Below, one piece after another: positions 34,517 through 44,713 of a stretch of 56,852 nucleotides of DNA. The stretch spans positions 1 to 56,852 of the forward strand of contig JAUHYP010000019.1 of NCBI GenBank assembly GCA_030426265.1. Direction: 5' to 3'. Source of the stretch: Gammaproteobacteria bacterium (GTDB lineage Bacteria; Pseudomonadota; Gammaproteobacteria; Xanthomonadales; SZUA-36). The notes below the pieces were generated by a model. The model did no database searches. It saw nothing but the letters and a program-made list of their open reading frames with translations, and was not told the DNA's origin. Positions within the stretch are counted from its first letter, which is position 1; each line of letters opens with the position of its first letter. Made by a program: the position numbers and the translations under genes.

Positions 34517-34990
34517 TTGGATGCAAACGGCAAAGTCCCCCTGACCCTGGGCTGGAGGGAGTGGGTGAGCCTGCCTGACCTCGGCATCGCGCGCATCAAG
34601 GCCAAGGTGGACACGGGCGCCCGCACCTCGGCCCTGCACGCCTTCCAGGTGGAGCCCTACACGAAGGGCGGCGCGCCCTGGGTGCGGTTCATGATGCACC
34701 CCCTGCAGCGCGACAACCGCACCCGCATCGAGTGCCACGCGCCCATCGTCGACGAGCGCGAGGTGCGCGACTCGGGCGGCCACGTGACCTCGCGCTTCGT
34801 GATCGAGACCACCCTGGTGCTGGGCACGCAGCGCTGGCCCATCGAGGCCACGCTGACGCCCAGGGACGACATGCTGTTTCGCATGCTGCTCGGCCGCACC
34901 GCCATGCGCGGACGCTGTAATGTGGACCCGGGCCGCTCCTACCTGGTGGGGTCCAAACCCAATGACCCCGGGACGACACCCTCACGATGA
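34517..34990 (+). CDS. RimB-like retropepsin-type protease (ATP-dependent zinc protease family)
   Basis: 157 residues. Named 'ATP-dependent zinc protease' in databases, but the fold is an aspartic, retropepsin-like one. The active-site motif is D32-T-G-A35 ([13 protein letters not shown]), with the flap-side [10 protein letters not shown] and the C-terminal [23 protein letters not shown] typical of the family. In Pseudomonas the homologue RimB acts with RimK to control glutamylation of ribosomal protein S6. TTG 34517 is the best start, since no in-frame ATG precedes the conserved part. Stop overlaps the next start (ATGA). Confidence 0.88.
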   Translation: MDANGKVPLTLGWREWVSLPDLGIARIKAKVDTGARTSALHAFQVEPYTKGGAPWVRFMMHPLQRDNRTRIECHAPIVDEREVRDSGGHVTSRFVIETTLVLGTQRWPIEATLTPRDDMLFRMLLGRTAMRGRCNVDPGRSYLVGSKPNDPGTTPSR

Positions 34991-36036
34991 ACAAGAACCA
35001 GGCCATCACCATCGGCGGACTGCGCACCACGCCGGGCGCCCGTCGCAACGTGGACCTGCCCATCGCCGACCTCTACACCAGCACCTCGCTGCACATGCCC
35101 TTGCAGGTGGTCTGCGGCCGCCATGCAGGACCCACGGCCTTCGTCTCCGCCGCGGTGCACGGCGACGAGATCAACGGGGTCGAGATCGTCCGGCGCCTCC
35201 TGGGCATCAAGGCCCTGGACAAGCTGCGCGGCAACCTGTTGCTGGTGCCGGTGGTGAACGTGCACGGCTTTCTCGACCGCTCGCGCTACCTGCCGGACCG
35301 GCGTGACCTCAATCGCAGCTTCCCCGGCTCGGCCACCGGATCCATCGCCGCGCGGCTGGCGCACACCTTCACCGAGGAGGTGGCCTTCCGCGCCGATTTC
35401 GGCATCGACCTGCACACCGGCGCGCTGGACCGGTCGAACCTGCCGCAGGTGCGCGTCACCCGCGGCGACGCCGAGGCCGAGCGCCTGGCCATGGCCTTTG
35501 GCGCGCCCGTCGTGGTCGGCGCCGCCGACCGGGAAGGCTCGCTGCGCAGCGCCGCGGCGGAAAAGGGCATCCCGGTGCTGGTCTACGAGGCCGGCGAGGC
35601 CCTGCGTTTCGATGAATTGAGCATTCGGGCCGGCGTTCGGGGTATCCTGCGCGTCCTGCGAGCCCGGGGCATGTTGCCCGGACACAAGGAGAAAGCCATC
35701 AACGGCTCGGTGATGGCCAGCGCCACGACCTGGGTGCGCGCGCCGGAAAGCGGCATCGTGACCCAGCGCGGGGCCCTGGGCCGCCGTGTGAAGAAGGGTG
35801 AACGGCTGGCCGTGGTGACCGACCCGCTCGGTACCCGCGAAGAAGCCGTTCTGTCACCGATCAGCGGCATCATCATCGGCCGATACAACCTCCCCCTGGC
35901 CCACGAAGGCGATGCGCTTTTCCACATCGCCCGCTTCGACAGCGTGAAAGTGGCCGAGGACGTGGTGGAGGAATTCGCCACGACCCACGATCCGGCCCTG
36001 GGCCGCGCCGTGGAGACCGAACTCATAGGAACCTGA
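34987..36036 (+). CDS. Succinylglutamate desuccinylase/aspartoacylase family protein
   Basis: 349 residues. Zinc-dependent M14-like amidohydrolase. Metal motifs: [10 protein letters not shown] (H58, E61) and GIDLHTGA (H143), with [10 protein letters not shown] between them. A C-terminal barrel-sandwich region ([13 protein letters not shown] through [27 protein letters not shown]) resembles a lipoyl-like domain seen in AspA-like proteins. These proteins are commonly encoded with RimB-like and RimK genes; the substrate is probably an N-acyl or gamma-glutamyl amide, not certain. Coupled to its upstream neighbour and one base ahead of rimK. Confidence 0.9.
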   Translation: MNKNQAITIGGLRTTPGARRNVDLPIADLYTSTSLHMPLQVVCGRHAGPTAFVSAAVHGDEINGVEIVRRLLGIKALDKLRGNLLLVPVVNVHGFLDRSRYLPDRRDLNRSFPGSATGSIAARLAHTFTEEVAFRADFGIDLHTGALDRSNLPQVRVTRGDAEAERLAMAFGAPVVVGAADREGSLRSAAAEKGIPVLVYEAGEALRFDELSIRAGVRGILRVLRARGMLPGHKEKAINGSVMASATTWVRAPESGIVTQRGALGRRVKKGERLAVVTDPLGTREEAVLSPISGIIIGRYNLPLAHEGDALFHIARFDSVKVAEDVVEEFATTHDPALGRAVETELIGT

Positions 36037-36037
36037 C

Positions 36038-36943
36038 ATGAAGATCGCCGTACTGTCGACGAACGGACGCCTGTACAGCACGCGCCGGCTGCTGGAAGCC
36101 GGCCAGGAGCGGGGGCACGAAATGCTGCTGCTCAACCACCGTCGTTGCTACATGAACATCACCTCGCACCGCCCGAGCATCCACTACAAGGGCAAGACGG
36201 TGAAAGGACTGGACGCCATCATCCCGCGCATCGGGGCCAGCGTGTCCTTCTACGGCACGGCCGTGGTGCGACAGTTCGAGATGATGGGCGTGTACTCGCT
36301 CAACGAGTCCATCGCCATTTCGCGCTCGCGCGACAAGCTGCGCGCGCTGCAACTGCTGGCCCGCAAGGGCATCGGCCTGCCGGTGACCGGCTTCGCCAAC
36401 TCCCCGGACGACACCGAGGACCTGCTCAATTTCGTCGGCGGCGCCCCGGTGGTGATCAAGCTGCTGGAAGGCACCCAGGGCGTGGGCGTGGTGCTGGGCG
36501 AGACCAAGAAGGCGGCCGAGAGCGTGATCGAGGCCTTCCGCGGCCTGAGCGCCAACTTCATGGTGCAGGAGTTCATCAAGGAAGCCGGCAACTCGGACAT
36601 CCGCTGTTTCGTGGTCGGCAACAAGGTGGTCGCTTCCATGAAGCGCACCGGCAAGGAGGGCGACTTCCGCTCCAACCTCCACCGCGGCGGCACCGCGGCC
36701 TCGGTGCGCATCACCCCGGAGGAGCGCTCCACCGCCGTGCGCTCGGCCAAGATCATGGGCCTGAACGTGGCCGGCGTGGACCTGCTGCGCAGCAACCACG
36801 GCCCGGTGGTCATGGAGGTCAACTCCAGCCCGGGCCTGGAAGGCATCGAGGCCGCCACCGGCAAGGACGTCGCCGGCAGCGTCATCCAGTTCCTGGAAAA
36901 GAACGCCGAGCACGGCAAGACCAAGACCCGCGGCAAGGGGTAG
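36038..36943 (+). CDS. rimK: Ribosomal protein S6--L-glutamate ligase
   Basis: 301 residues. ATP-grasp enzyme that adds glutamates to the C-terminus of ribosomal protein S6 and can make poly-alpha-glutamate. Recognised from [21 protein letters not shown], the ATP-grasp parts [17 protein letters not shown] and [21 protein letters not shown], the metal-binding [16 protein letters not shown], and [10 protein letters not shown]. Length matches E. coli RimK. It follows the desuccinylase-like gene by one base, so the three genes form one operon. An inverted-repeat element begins 28 bases after its stop and probably ends transcription. Confidence 0.95.
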   Translation: MKIAVLSTNGRLYSTRRLLEAGQERGHEMLLLNHRRCYMNITSHRPSIHYKGKTVKGLDAIIPRIGASVSFYGTAVVRQFEMMGVYSLNESIAISRSRDKLRALQLLARKGIGLPVTGFANSPDDTEDLLNFVGGAPVVIKLLEGTQGVGVVLGETKKAAESVIEAFRGLSANFMVQEFIKEAGNSDIRCFVVGNKVVASMKRTGKEGDFRSNLHRGGTAASVRITPEERSTAVRSAKIMGLNVAGVDLLRSNHGPVVMEVNSSPGLEGIEAATGKDVAGSVIQFLEKNAEHGKTKTRGKG

Positions 36944-36970
36944 GGCGAACGGCCAGCCCGCCGAATGGGC

Positions 36971-37071
36971 GGGGTCAGAGTAAAGGGTCAGAGTAAAAGC
37001 CAGTCCAAAGACCGCTAGACTGGTCTTGATCGGGTTAGCTGGTTTTCACTCTGACCCTTTACTCTGACCCC
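36971..37071. repeat. Inverted-repeat element, copy 1 (101 bp)
   Basis: Arms of about 33 bases, GGGGTCAGAGTAAAGGGTCA onward, repeated inverted at the right end with two mismatches. Each arm carries the GGGTCAGAGTAAA motif twice. The inner part holds a second hairpin AAGACC/GGTCTT. A further GACCCCATC lies just to the right. Copy 2 begins exactly 1000 bases later. The sequence type resembles repeats linked to REP/IS200-like elements in gammaproteobacteria (from memory), but no transposase is nearby. Confidence 0.9.
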
Positions 37072-37109
37072 ATCACTTTTGACCCCATCGCTTTCGGAGG
37101 GCCGTATTC

Positions 37110-37940
37110 ATGTTGCGCTGGTTCGTTCGGATTGTGCTTGGCCTGGTTGGACTGCTCCTGGTCGCCGTCGGCGTGGTCTATCTCTGGAGCCAGGTCCTGC
37201 TCTCGCAAACCTTCGAGGCGGAGCCGCGCGCCATCGCCTACACCGAGGATCCGGAAGAACTCGCCCGCGGCGAGCGGCTGGCCCAGGTCTACGGCTGTTT
37301 TCACGGCTGTCACGGCTCGGACATGGAGGGCGACGTTCCGTTCGAGGATCCCCTTTTCGGCAAGGCCGTCGCACCCAACCTGACCCGTGCGGTGCGTGAC
37401 TACACGCCGGAACAGTTCGAGGCCATCGTGCGCCAGGGTGTCTTTCCGGATGGCTCCAGCGTAATGGCCATGCCATCCGCCAGTTTCTCGACCATGACGG
37501 ACCGCGACCTCGGCGCCATCTACAGCTTCATTTCCGCCTACCCGGAGCAGCCCGCCGAGGACCGGGGAAGCACGGAGATCTACCTGGGGGGACGCCTTTT
37601 CTTCATTCTCGGTGAGTTCACGCTGGCGCAGGATGATATCCAGGAAGGCCCCTGGCCGGAATCACGGCTCGACGACCCCCTGGCGCACGGCGCCTACCTG
37701 GCGCAGAACGTCTGCAGCGAATGCCATGGCATGGACCTGGAAGGCAGCGAGGGCTTCACGCCACCGCTCGCCATCGCGAAAGCCTACGACCGGACGCAGT
37801 TCGGCCGCCTGATGGCGACGGGTGTCGGCCTGGATGAGGCGAGAGACCTGGGCTTGATGGCCCTGGTCGCGCAGTCCCGCACGGTGCACATGACCGACGA
37901 GGAAGTCGACGCGCTGTACGCCTACCTGAATTCGCTCTAG
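37110..37940 (+). CDS. Membrane-anchored diheme cytochrome c
   Basis: 276 residues. One N-terminal membrane anchor (about 5-26), then two cytochrome c domains on the periplasmic side. The second has a normal heme site C202-x2-C205-H206 (CSECH). The first is C63-F-H-G-C67-H68, a C-x3-CH spacing, which is unusual; MAMP near 119-122 may give the axial Met. GGAGG precedes the ATG. The gene stands alone, between two copies of the inverted-repeat element, so it may have arrived as a cassette. Redox partner unknown. Confidence 0.85.
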   Translation: MLRWFVRIVLGLVGLLLVAVGVVYLWSQVLLSQTFEAEPRAIAYTEDPEELARGERLAQVYGCFHGCHGSDMEGDVPFEDPLFGKAVAPNLTRAVRDYTPEQFEAIVRQGVFPDGSSVMAMPSASFSTMTDRDLGAIYSFISAYPEQPAEDRGSTEIYLGGRLFFILGEFTLAQDDIQEGPWPESRLDDPLAHGAYLAQNVCSECHGMDLEGSEGFTPPLAIAKAYDRTQFGRLMATGVGLDEARDLGLMALVAQSRTVHMTDEEVDALYAYLNSL

Positions 37941-37970
37941 GTCGTGTTGACAGCCCCTGGCCGAAAGGGC

Positions 37971-38070
37971 GGGGTCAGAGTAAAGGGACAGAGTAAAAAC
38001 CAGCAAACCGACCAGGATCAATCTAACGGACTTCGAGCTGGTTTTTACTCTGTCCCTTTACTCTGACCCC
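37971..38070. repeat. Inverted-repeat element, copy 2 (100 bp)
   Basis: Perfect arms of 34 bases, GGGGTCAGAGTAAAGGGACA onward. Compared with copy 1, the inner motif is GGGACAG instead of GGGTCAG on both arms, so the stem is kept by a paired change. It starts 31 bases after the cytochrome gene's stop and is preceded by CCGAAAGGGC, nearly the same flank (CCGAATGGGC) as copy 1, so the element may be some ten bases longer. Confidence 0.92.
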
Positions 38071-38118
38071 ATCGGAAGCGCTCGTCGCCGGCATGCGACG
38101 GATTGATGACAGGCAAAC

Positions 38119-39924
38119 ATGCGCTTTATATCCTTGTTCACCCGTTCCGAAAGAGCGCCCCGCTTGGACACCTTCAAACGCCCTGGTTCACGATGCATCC
38201 GCCGGTTCGCAGGCTGCCTCCTGGCGGTACTGGCAAGTTCCTGCCTCGCCGACCTGCCCGCTGCTCCCGAAGCACCCGGCGCCGGATACGTCCTGACCAA
38301 CGCCCGTGCGTGGACCCTGGTGCCGGACCAGCCCTGGGCCGACACCGTGGTGGTCAGCGACGGGCAGATCGCGACCGTCTACGACGCGCCCCTGAAACCG
38401 GAGCACACAAACCTGCCGGTGCACGACCTGGGCGGGCGCATGTTGCTGCCGGCCTTCCAGGACACCCATGCCCACCTCGCCTCGGGCGGTACGGCTTACA
38501 CGGGCTGTCCCCTGTTCGACCTGGGGGAACTGGAACCCATTCTGGAAGCCATCCGGGCCTGCGCCGCCGCGGACCCGGACGCGGAACTGTTGCGCGGGGT
38601 GGGCTGGACCCATGCCGACATGCCGGACGGCCATTCACCGAAGAAGGAGTGGCTGGACGCCATCGACGCCACTCGCCCGCTGGTGTTCGACGATGCCGAC
38701 GGCCACACCAGCTGGCTCAACAGCAAGGCCCTGGCGACCTGGGGCATCACCGCGGAGACACCGGAGCCACCGGGCGGCCACATCGCCCGCATCGAGGGCG
38801 GCATGGAACCGGCCGGCACCCTGCACGAACCACCGGCCATGGACCTGGTTCGAAACCTGTGGCCGCCCTACACGGACGAGGAGATCGAGCGCGGGCTTGA
38901 GTACGGCCGGGACCTTTTCCATTCCATGGGCATCACGGCCTTCACGGACGCCCACGTCTCGCTGGACACCCGCGACGAATACCGGGCCCTGCCGGGTTTC
39001 GAGACCCTGGCGAAGGCCGGGACGCTGAAGCTGCACGCTTCCCTGGCGCTGGGCTGGAAGGCCAGCGGCGGCGAAGCCTGGCTGGAGGCGTTGAAGGACG
39101 CCCGCGCGCGCTACGACGGCATCGGCGCGCCGGGGCAGAAAATGAAAGTGAACATGATCAAGTTCTGGGCGGACGGCGTGGTGGAAATCCGGACGGCATT
39201 CCTGCTGCAACCCTACAGCGACGCACCGCACACGCATGGCCTGATGACCATTCCACGCGAGGAACTCATCGAAATGGTCCGCGCAGCCGACGCTGCCGGT
39301 TTCCAGGTGCACATCCATGGCATCGGCGACGCCGCGGTGCGCTATTCGCTGGACGCCCTCGAGGCCGCACTGCAGGCCAACGGCCAGCGTGACGCCCGCC
39401 ACCACATCAACCACGTGCAGTTCGTGCACCCGGATGACGTTCCGCGCTTTGCCGAGCTGGGCGTGGGTGCGACCTTCGAGCCCTTGTGGGCCTATGAAGA
39501 CACCTACATCACCGACCTGACCCGCCCGCGGGTGGGGTCGCGCATCGACCGCACCTACCCGATCAAATCCATCATGGACACCGGCGCACGGGTGGCGTTT
39601 TCCAGCGACTGGTCCGTCTCGTCGGCCAACCCCCTGGAGGGCATCGAAGTCGCCGTGACGCGGGTGAACCCCTGGACGAACGAAGGGGAACCGTTCCTGC
39701 CCGAGCAGCGGATCACCCTCGAACAGGCCATCGCCGCCTACACGCGCGAGGCGGCCTGGATCAACGGCTTCGACAACACCACGGGAACACTGGAGGCGGG
39801 AAAGCTCGCCGATCTCGTCATCCTGGACCGGGACCTGTTCGAGGTCCCGGTCCAGGAGATTTCAGACGTCAAGGTAGTGGCCACCCTGTTCGCCGGGGAA
39901 GTTGTCTACGGCGAACTCCCGTAA
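38119..39924 (+). CDS. YtcJ-like metal-dependent amidohydrolase, exported
   Basis: 601 residues. Amidohydrolase-superfamily enzyme of the YtcJ group; substrates of this group are mostly unknown. N-terminal Arg-rich segment and hydrophobic core before Cys42 (LASSC, a weak lipobox) suggest export or lipoprotein anchoring. Core motifs: LPAFQDTHAHL (metal HxH), VNMIKFWADGVVEIRTAFLL, VHIHGIGDAAVRYSLDALE, HHINHVQFVHPDD, VAFSSDWSVSSANPLEGIE, and the terminal EAGKLADLVILDRDLFEVP. A second family member lies at 50717-52525. Confidence 0.88.
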   Translation: MRFISLFTRSERAPRLDTFKRPGSRCIRRFAGCLLAVLASSCLADLPAAPEAPGAGYVLTNARAWTLVPDQPWADTVVVSDGQIATVYDAPLKPEHTNLPVHDLGGRMLLPAFQDTHAHLASGGTAYTGCPLFDLGELEPILEAIRACAAADPDAELLRGVGWTHADMPDGHSPKKEWLDAIDATRPLVFDDADGHTSWLNSKALATWGITAETPEPPGGHIARIEGGMEPAGTLHEPPAMDLVRNLWPPYTDEEIERGLEYGRDLFHSMGITAFTDAHVSLDTRDEYRALPGFETLAKAGTLKLHASLALGWKASGGEAWLEALKDARARYDGIGAPGQKMKVNMIKFWADGVVEIRTAFLLQPYSDAPHTHGLMTIPREELIEMVRAADAAGFQVHIHGIGDAAVRYSLDALEAALQANGQRDARHHINHVQFVHPDDVPRFAELGVGATFEPLWAYEDTYITDLTRPRVGSRIDRTYPIKSIMDTGARVAFSSDWSVSSANPLEGIEVAVTRVNPWTNEGEPFLPEQRITLEQAIAAYTREAAWINGFDNTTGTLEAGKLADLVILDRDLFEVPVQEISDVKVVATLFAGEVVYGELP

Positions 39925-39980
39925 CCCGACGCAACCGAATGCCAGCCTCACCGAAGGCCAACCGTCCGATCCGGATGCAG

Positions 39981-40004
39981 GGGGCCGCAGGGCGGGGCGG
40001 CCCC
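39981..40004. terminator. Possible bidirectional terminator between convergent genes
   Basis: An 8-bp stem GGGGCCGC/GCGGCCCC with an eight-base loop between the converging amidohydrolase (plus) and M16 (minus) genes. There is no long T-run on either side, so it may act as a weak or Rho-assisted terminator. Confidence 0.4.
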
Positions 40005-40011
40005 GGCGCCC

Positions 40012-41568
40012 CTACTTGAAGGTTTCAGACGACTCGACGACCTTCACGCTCTTCACGTTCAACGGATAGGTCGCCACCAGCTCATCCTCGGCCTTGATCT
40101 CGTCCGACAGGCCCGCCGCCACCAAGTTGGAGTAGCTCATGGGCGAGGGCGTGTTGTTGATCAGGGCGTCGGCCAGGGGCTGGGCCTCGCCGGTGTCGGT
40201 CACGATGGTCACGAACAGCTTGTCCGTCTGCCAGTGCTTGCGCAGCGCGGCGTTGACCTGCTCCAGCGTGGCCGCTTCCAGCAGGGCGTCCAGCTCGGCC
40301 AGGTAGTTGCCCCGGCCATAGAACGCCGAATCCATCAGCCAGCCCAGCTGGTCGGCGGGGCTTTGCGCATACAGCTTGGTGTAGCTGCGCAGGAAGGTCT
40401 TGGTCGCCTCGAAGTCCTCGGCACTCATGCCGTTTTCCAGCATCTGGTCGAACTCCTTCACCGCCATGCGCAGCGCGTAGTGGGCGTGGCCCACCTCGAT
40501 GTCCGCCAGCTCCTCGTACTGGGCCTTGAGCTGCGCGGCGATCTGCACCGGGCGGATCCAGATGGACCAGTAGTTGCTCGAGCGCGGCACGCCAAAGGGT
40601 GGCAGCTGGTTCTGGCCGCCGGCCTCGTACCACTCGATGTAGCTGTAGTCGCCGTAGTTCATGGAGCGCGCCTCGCGCAGCTTCTGGTACAGGCGCGAGT
40701 AGCTCTTGCGGTGCTCGCCCATCCAGGAGTTGGCGATCATCAGGGCGGCGAACTCGTCGTCGGCGCGGGTGATGGCCAGCGGCGCGCCGGTGAAGATGGC
40801 TGAACCGAAGGCTCCGTCCTTGGCGACGACTTCCACTTCGATGCCGTCCGCCATGCGCGCCTTGCCGGCGACGGGCGGTGAGTAGGGCGTAGCGGGCAGG
40901 GCGGCCAGGTCGGTCTTCAGGCGATCGACCAGCGCGTCGTCGTAGTTGCCGGCCAGGCCCAGGTGCACGTTGTTCGCCGTGAACACTCTCGCCCAGTGCG
41001 CTTTCACATCATCCAGGGTGATGGCGGCGACGGTGGCGGAGTTGCCCTCTTTCATGTGCGCCATGTTCGTGCCACGGAACAGCAGGTGCTCCAGCGCCAT
41101 CTTGGAGTAGTCCTCGTCGGAGGAAGCGCGGATGACCTGGTCGACGTAGTTCTGCTGGTTCTTCATCACGCGCGAGAAATCCTCGGCGGCGAAGTTGGGC
41201 TTGAGCAGCACGTCGCGAAGGATGGGGTAGAAGTCGTCCACGAAATCCGCCGGTACCTGGAAGATGAAGGTGGTGACCTCCTTGTCCACCAGCGCGCCGT
41301 AGCCGGCGGCCCAGGGATACAGGGTGTCCTGGATCGTGGCGTAGTCGCGGCCGCCGGCGCCGCCCTGGGTCATCAGGTTGGCGGTGGCGTAGGTCAGTCC
41401 GAGCTTGTCTTCCGGGTCGCCGATGGAGCCGGCCTGGAAGCGCACCATGATGACGACCTTGTTGGCCTCGGGCATCTTCAGTTCGGTGAGTTCCAGCGCC
41501 GCGGCCGGCCGCGACAGCGCAGCGAGCGCCAGCAGCAGGAAGGCGAGGGTGGTGAATGCATGTTTCAT
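40012..41568 (-). CDS. M16-family peptidase subunit, catalytically inactive type
   Basis: 518 residues. Periplasmic pitrilysin-like protein: signal MKHAFTTLAFLLLALAALSRPAAA, then two M16 halves. The zinc motif HxxEH is missing; where it belongs there is GLTYATANLM. The substrate-closing FFGTPYSPP-like and late RSNYWSI region (SRLYQKLREARSMNYGDYSYIEWYEAGG) are kept, as in the non-catalytic subunits of two-part M16 proteases. It lies 20 bases downstream of the active-type subunit, so the pair probably forms a heterodimer like other bacterial M16B pairs. Confidence 0.9.
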   Translation of the reverse strand: MKHAFTTLAFLLLALAALSRPAAALELTELKMPEANKVVIMVRFQAGSIGDPEDKLGLTYATANLMTQGGAGGRDYATIQDTLYPWAAGYGALVDKEVTTFIFQVPADFVDDFYPILRDVLLKPNFAAEDFSRVMKNQQNYVDQVIRASSDEDYSKMALEHLLFRGTNMAHMKEGNSATVAAITLDDVKAHWARVFTANNVHLGLAGNYDDALVDRLKTDLAALPATPYSPPVAGKARMADGIEVEVVAKDGAFGSAIFTGAPLAITRADDEFAALMIANSWMGEHRKSYSRLYQKLREARSMNYGDYSYIEWYEAGGQNQLPPFGVPRSSNYWSIWIRPVQIAAQLKAQYEELADIEVGHAHYALRMAVKEFDQMLENGMSAEDFEATKTFLRSYTKLYAQSPADQLGWLMDSAFYGRGNYLAELDALLEAATLEQVNAALRKHWQTDKLFVTIVTDTGEAQPLADALINNTPSPMSYSNLVAAGLSDEIKAEDELVATYPLNVKSVKVVESSETFK

Positions 41569-41588
41569 GATCGGGTTTCCTTCCGGCC

Positions 41589-42977
<1,389 letters not shown>

Positions 42978-43174
42978 GGTGCGGCTCCGGATGGGTTTCG
43001 TGCTCCGGCCGGGCGGCCGGATTCTGTGACCGCACATCATACGCGCTGAAGCCGCCGAGGCCCCCTGCCGGATGGCATGGCGGTGGCTGGCCTGTTCGCG
43101 CAAGGGCCCGGCTGTCATGGGCTATGGTAAGGTGCTTCGAGAGATCGAAAGACAACTCGATGAGGGATGGGGAC

Positions 43175-43954
43175 ATGAGACTTCACGTACCGGGCCTCCT
43201 TCTGGCCTTTCTGCTATTCCCGGCGGCGGCCGCCGCGCAGGAACTCGTCACCAACGGTGATTTCGAAACCGGCGACCTGAGTGGCTGGACCGTGGTCAAC
43301 CAGGGGCCCATCGATACGCTCATCTACCAGGCGGGTCAGACAGGCAGCCTTTCAGGCTGGCCCCTGCCGCCACCCAACGGGACCTACGGCGTTTTTGCCG
43401 ACATGGGTGACCCGAGTTTCACCTTCATCTACCAGGACATCACGCTGCCAGCGACTGGCGCCGCCACGTTCAGCGCTTCGGTGTACTACGCCAATCTCGC
43501 CGATGCGCAACTGGCTTGCCCAAATCCACCGCCCCTGCCAACCACGCCGGACTGGGAGGACATCACGACGCTGGACACGAGCCAGGGCATCGCTACGGGC
43601 CAGCAATTCCGCATCGACATCATGGACCCCAGCGCCCCGCCAGACGACATGGGCGCCGGCATCCTGCAGACGATCTTCGCAACGAGCGACGCAAGTCCGG
43701 CGGAGTTCGGGCCGCAGCACGTGACGGCCGGCCTGGGGGCCTATGCAGGGCAAAGCATCCGCCTGAGATTTTTGAACTACAACACCATCTGTTACCTGCA
43801 TTCAGCCCTGGACGATGTTTCCGTTGTGGCAGGCGCGCCACCCGCCGGTCCGCCGCCGCTGCCGGTACCCGCGGACCACCCCGGCTTCCTGGCCTTGCTG
43901 GTCCTGGCGCTGATGGGCTTCGGCTTCGCGGTCCTTCGCAGCCGGCCGGCCTGA
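43175..43954 (+). CDS. Secreted beta-sandwich protein with a C-terminal sorting-like anchor
   Basis: 259 residues. Sec signal to about residue 22 (AAAAAQ), then a 'VTNGDFETGDLSGWT' opening that starts many carbohydrate-binding-like beta-sandwich domains, several conserved Cys, and a C-terminal tail of PxP residues, a hydrophobic segment (GFLALLVLALMGFGFAVL) and RSRPA. This tripartite tail resembles IPTL/PEP-CTERM signals, but without the exact motif. Start ATG 43175 has GAGGGATGGGG upstream; ATG 43160 is an alternative. Possible surface protein; partner and processing enzyme unknown. Confidence 0.68.
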   Translation: MRLHVPGLLLAFLLFPAAAAAQELVTNGDFETGDLSGWTVVNQGPIDTLIYQAGQTGSLSGWPLPPPNGTYGVFADMGDPSFTFIYQDITLPATGAATFSASVYYANLADAQLACPNPPPLPTTPDWEDITTLDTSQGIATGQQFRIDIMDPSAPPDDMGAGILQTIFATSDASPAEFGPQHVTAGLGAYAGQSIRLRFLNYNTICYLHSALDDVSVVAGAPPAGPPPLPVPADHPGFLALLVLALMGFGFAVLRSRPA

Positions 43955-43966
43955 TTCGTTTGATCG

Positions 43967-43990
43967 GGCCGGGCAGGTCGCTGCCCGGCC
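43967..43990 (+). terminator. Putative intrinsic terminator
   Basis: A 10-bp stem GGCCGGGCAG/CTGCCCGGCC with a GTCG loop, followed by TGTCTTC, 13 bases after the stop of the secreted protein gene. The U-tract is poor, the stem is strong. Confidence 0.6.
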
Positions 43991-44092
43991 TGTCTTCATC
44001 CTGCCGGCTTCCCGGCGTTTCCTGACACTTCAAACACCCCGAATCCCGACAGCGTTCGGCCGCTTCCTTCAAACCCCGACCTCGCCCATTGA

Positions 44093-44707
44093 ATGCGGGG
44101 CTTGCCGCCTTCAAATGAGGGATTGCATTCCCCGGTGTCGAACCTTACCCAGACCTTGAACACGTCCTCCCCAGAACTGCCGGAGCGTTCCTCCGCTGCA
44201 CGTCGCCAACCGCTGGGCGCCGTCGCGCTGACGTGGGGCGCGGGCGGTTTCCTGGCGATGCTGGCCTGGGCGATGGTGCGTCTGGGCGGGATGTCGCTGG
44301 AGAGCCTGTCCTATTCCTGGGGCGCCGTGCACTGGACCGTGCTGGTGCTCAACCTGGGCGTGATGGCCTGGTTCGAGGGCTACAAGGGATTCCAGCAGGG
44401 CTATTCACCGCGCTTCGCCGCGCGTTGTCACCGGCTGTACCACGCGACCAGCCTCCGACAGGCGCTGCTCGCGCCGCTGGTCGCCATGGGTCTGCTGGAC
44501 GCGCCGCGACGACGGCTGGTGTCGGCCTGGGCGCTGACCGTCGGCATCGTGATCGTGGTGCTGGTCTACCGGCAGCTGCCACAACCCTGGCGCGGCATCC
44601 TGGACGCCGGCGTGTTGCTGGGCCTGGGATGGGGAATGGCCGCGACCGCCTGGAGCCTGGTGCGCGCTTTCCGTGACGGGCCCGTGGTCGAGGCGGAGTT
44701 TCGGTAG
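44093..44707 (+). CDS. Putative membrane protein, family unknown
   Basis: 204 residues. Three or four membrane segments (about 46-63, 75-93, 140-160 and 170-188). An N-terminal hydrophilic part of about 40 residues precedes them and may be shorter if translation begins at GTG 44135. Segments such as WFEGYKGFQQGYSPRFAARC recall a set of conserved inner-membrane proteins of proteobacteria that I cannot name with certainty. Monocistronic, converging with the outer-membrane gene at 44714. Confidence 0.62.
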   Translation: MRGLPPSNEGLHSPVSNLTQTLNTSSPELPERSSAARRQPLGAVALTWGAGGFLAMLAWAMVRLGGMSLESLSYSWGAVHWTVLVLNLGVMAWFEGYKGFQQGYSPRFAARCHRLYHATSLRQALLAPLVAMGLLDAPRRRLVSAWALTVGIVIVVLVYRQLPQPWRGILDAGVLLGLGWGMAATAWSLVRAFRDGPVVEAEFR

Positions 44708-44713
44708 GTTGGG

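Noticed and set aside
34006-34526. Repeat proteins with 15-residue periodicity on both strands over the 45-bp array.
   Set aside because: The period is a multiple of three, so every frame repeats. No frame has a good start site, and they conflict with one another and with the M20 signal peptide region.
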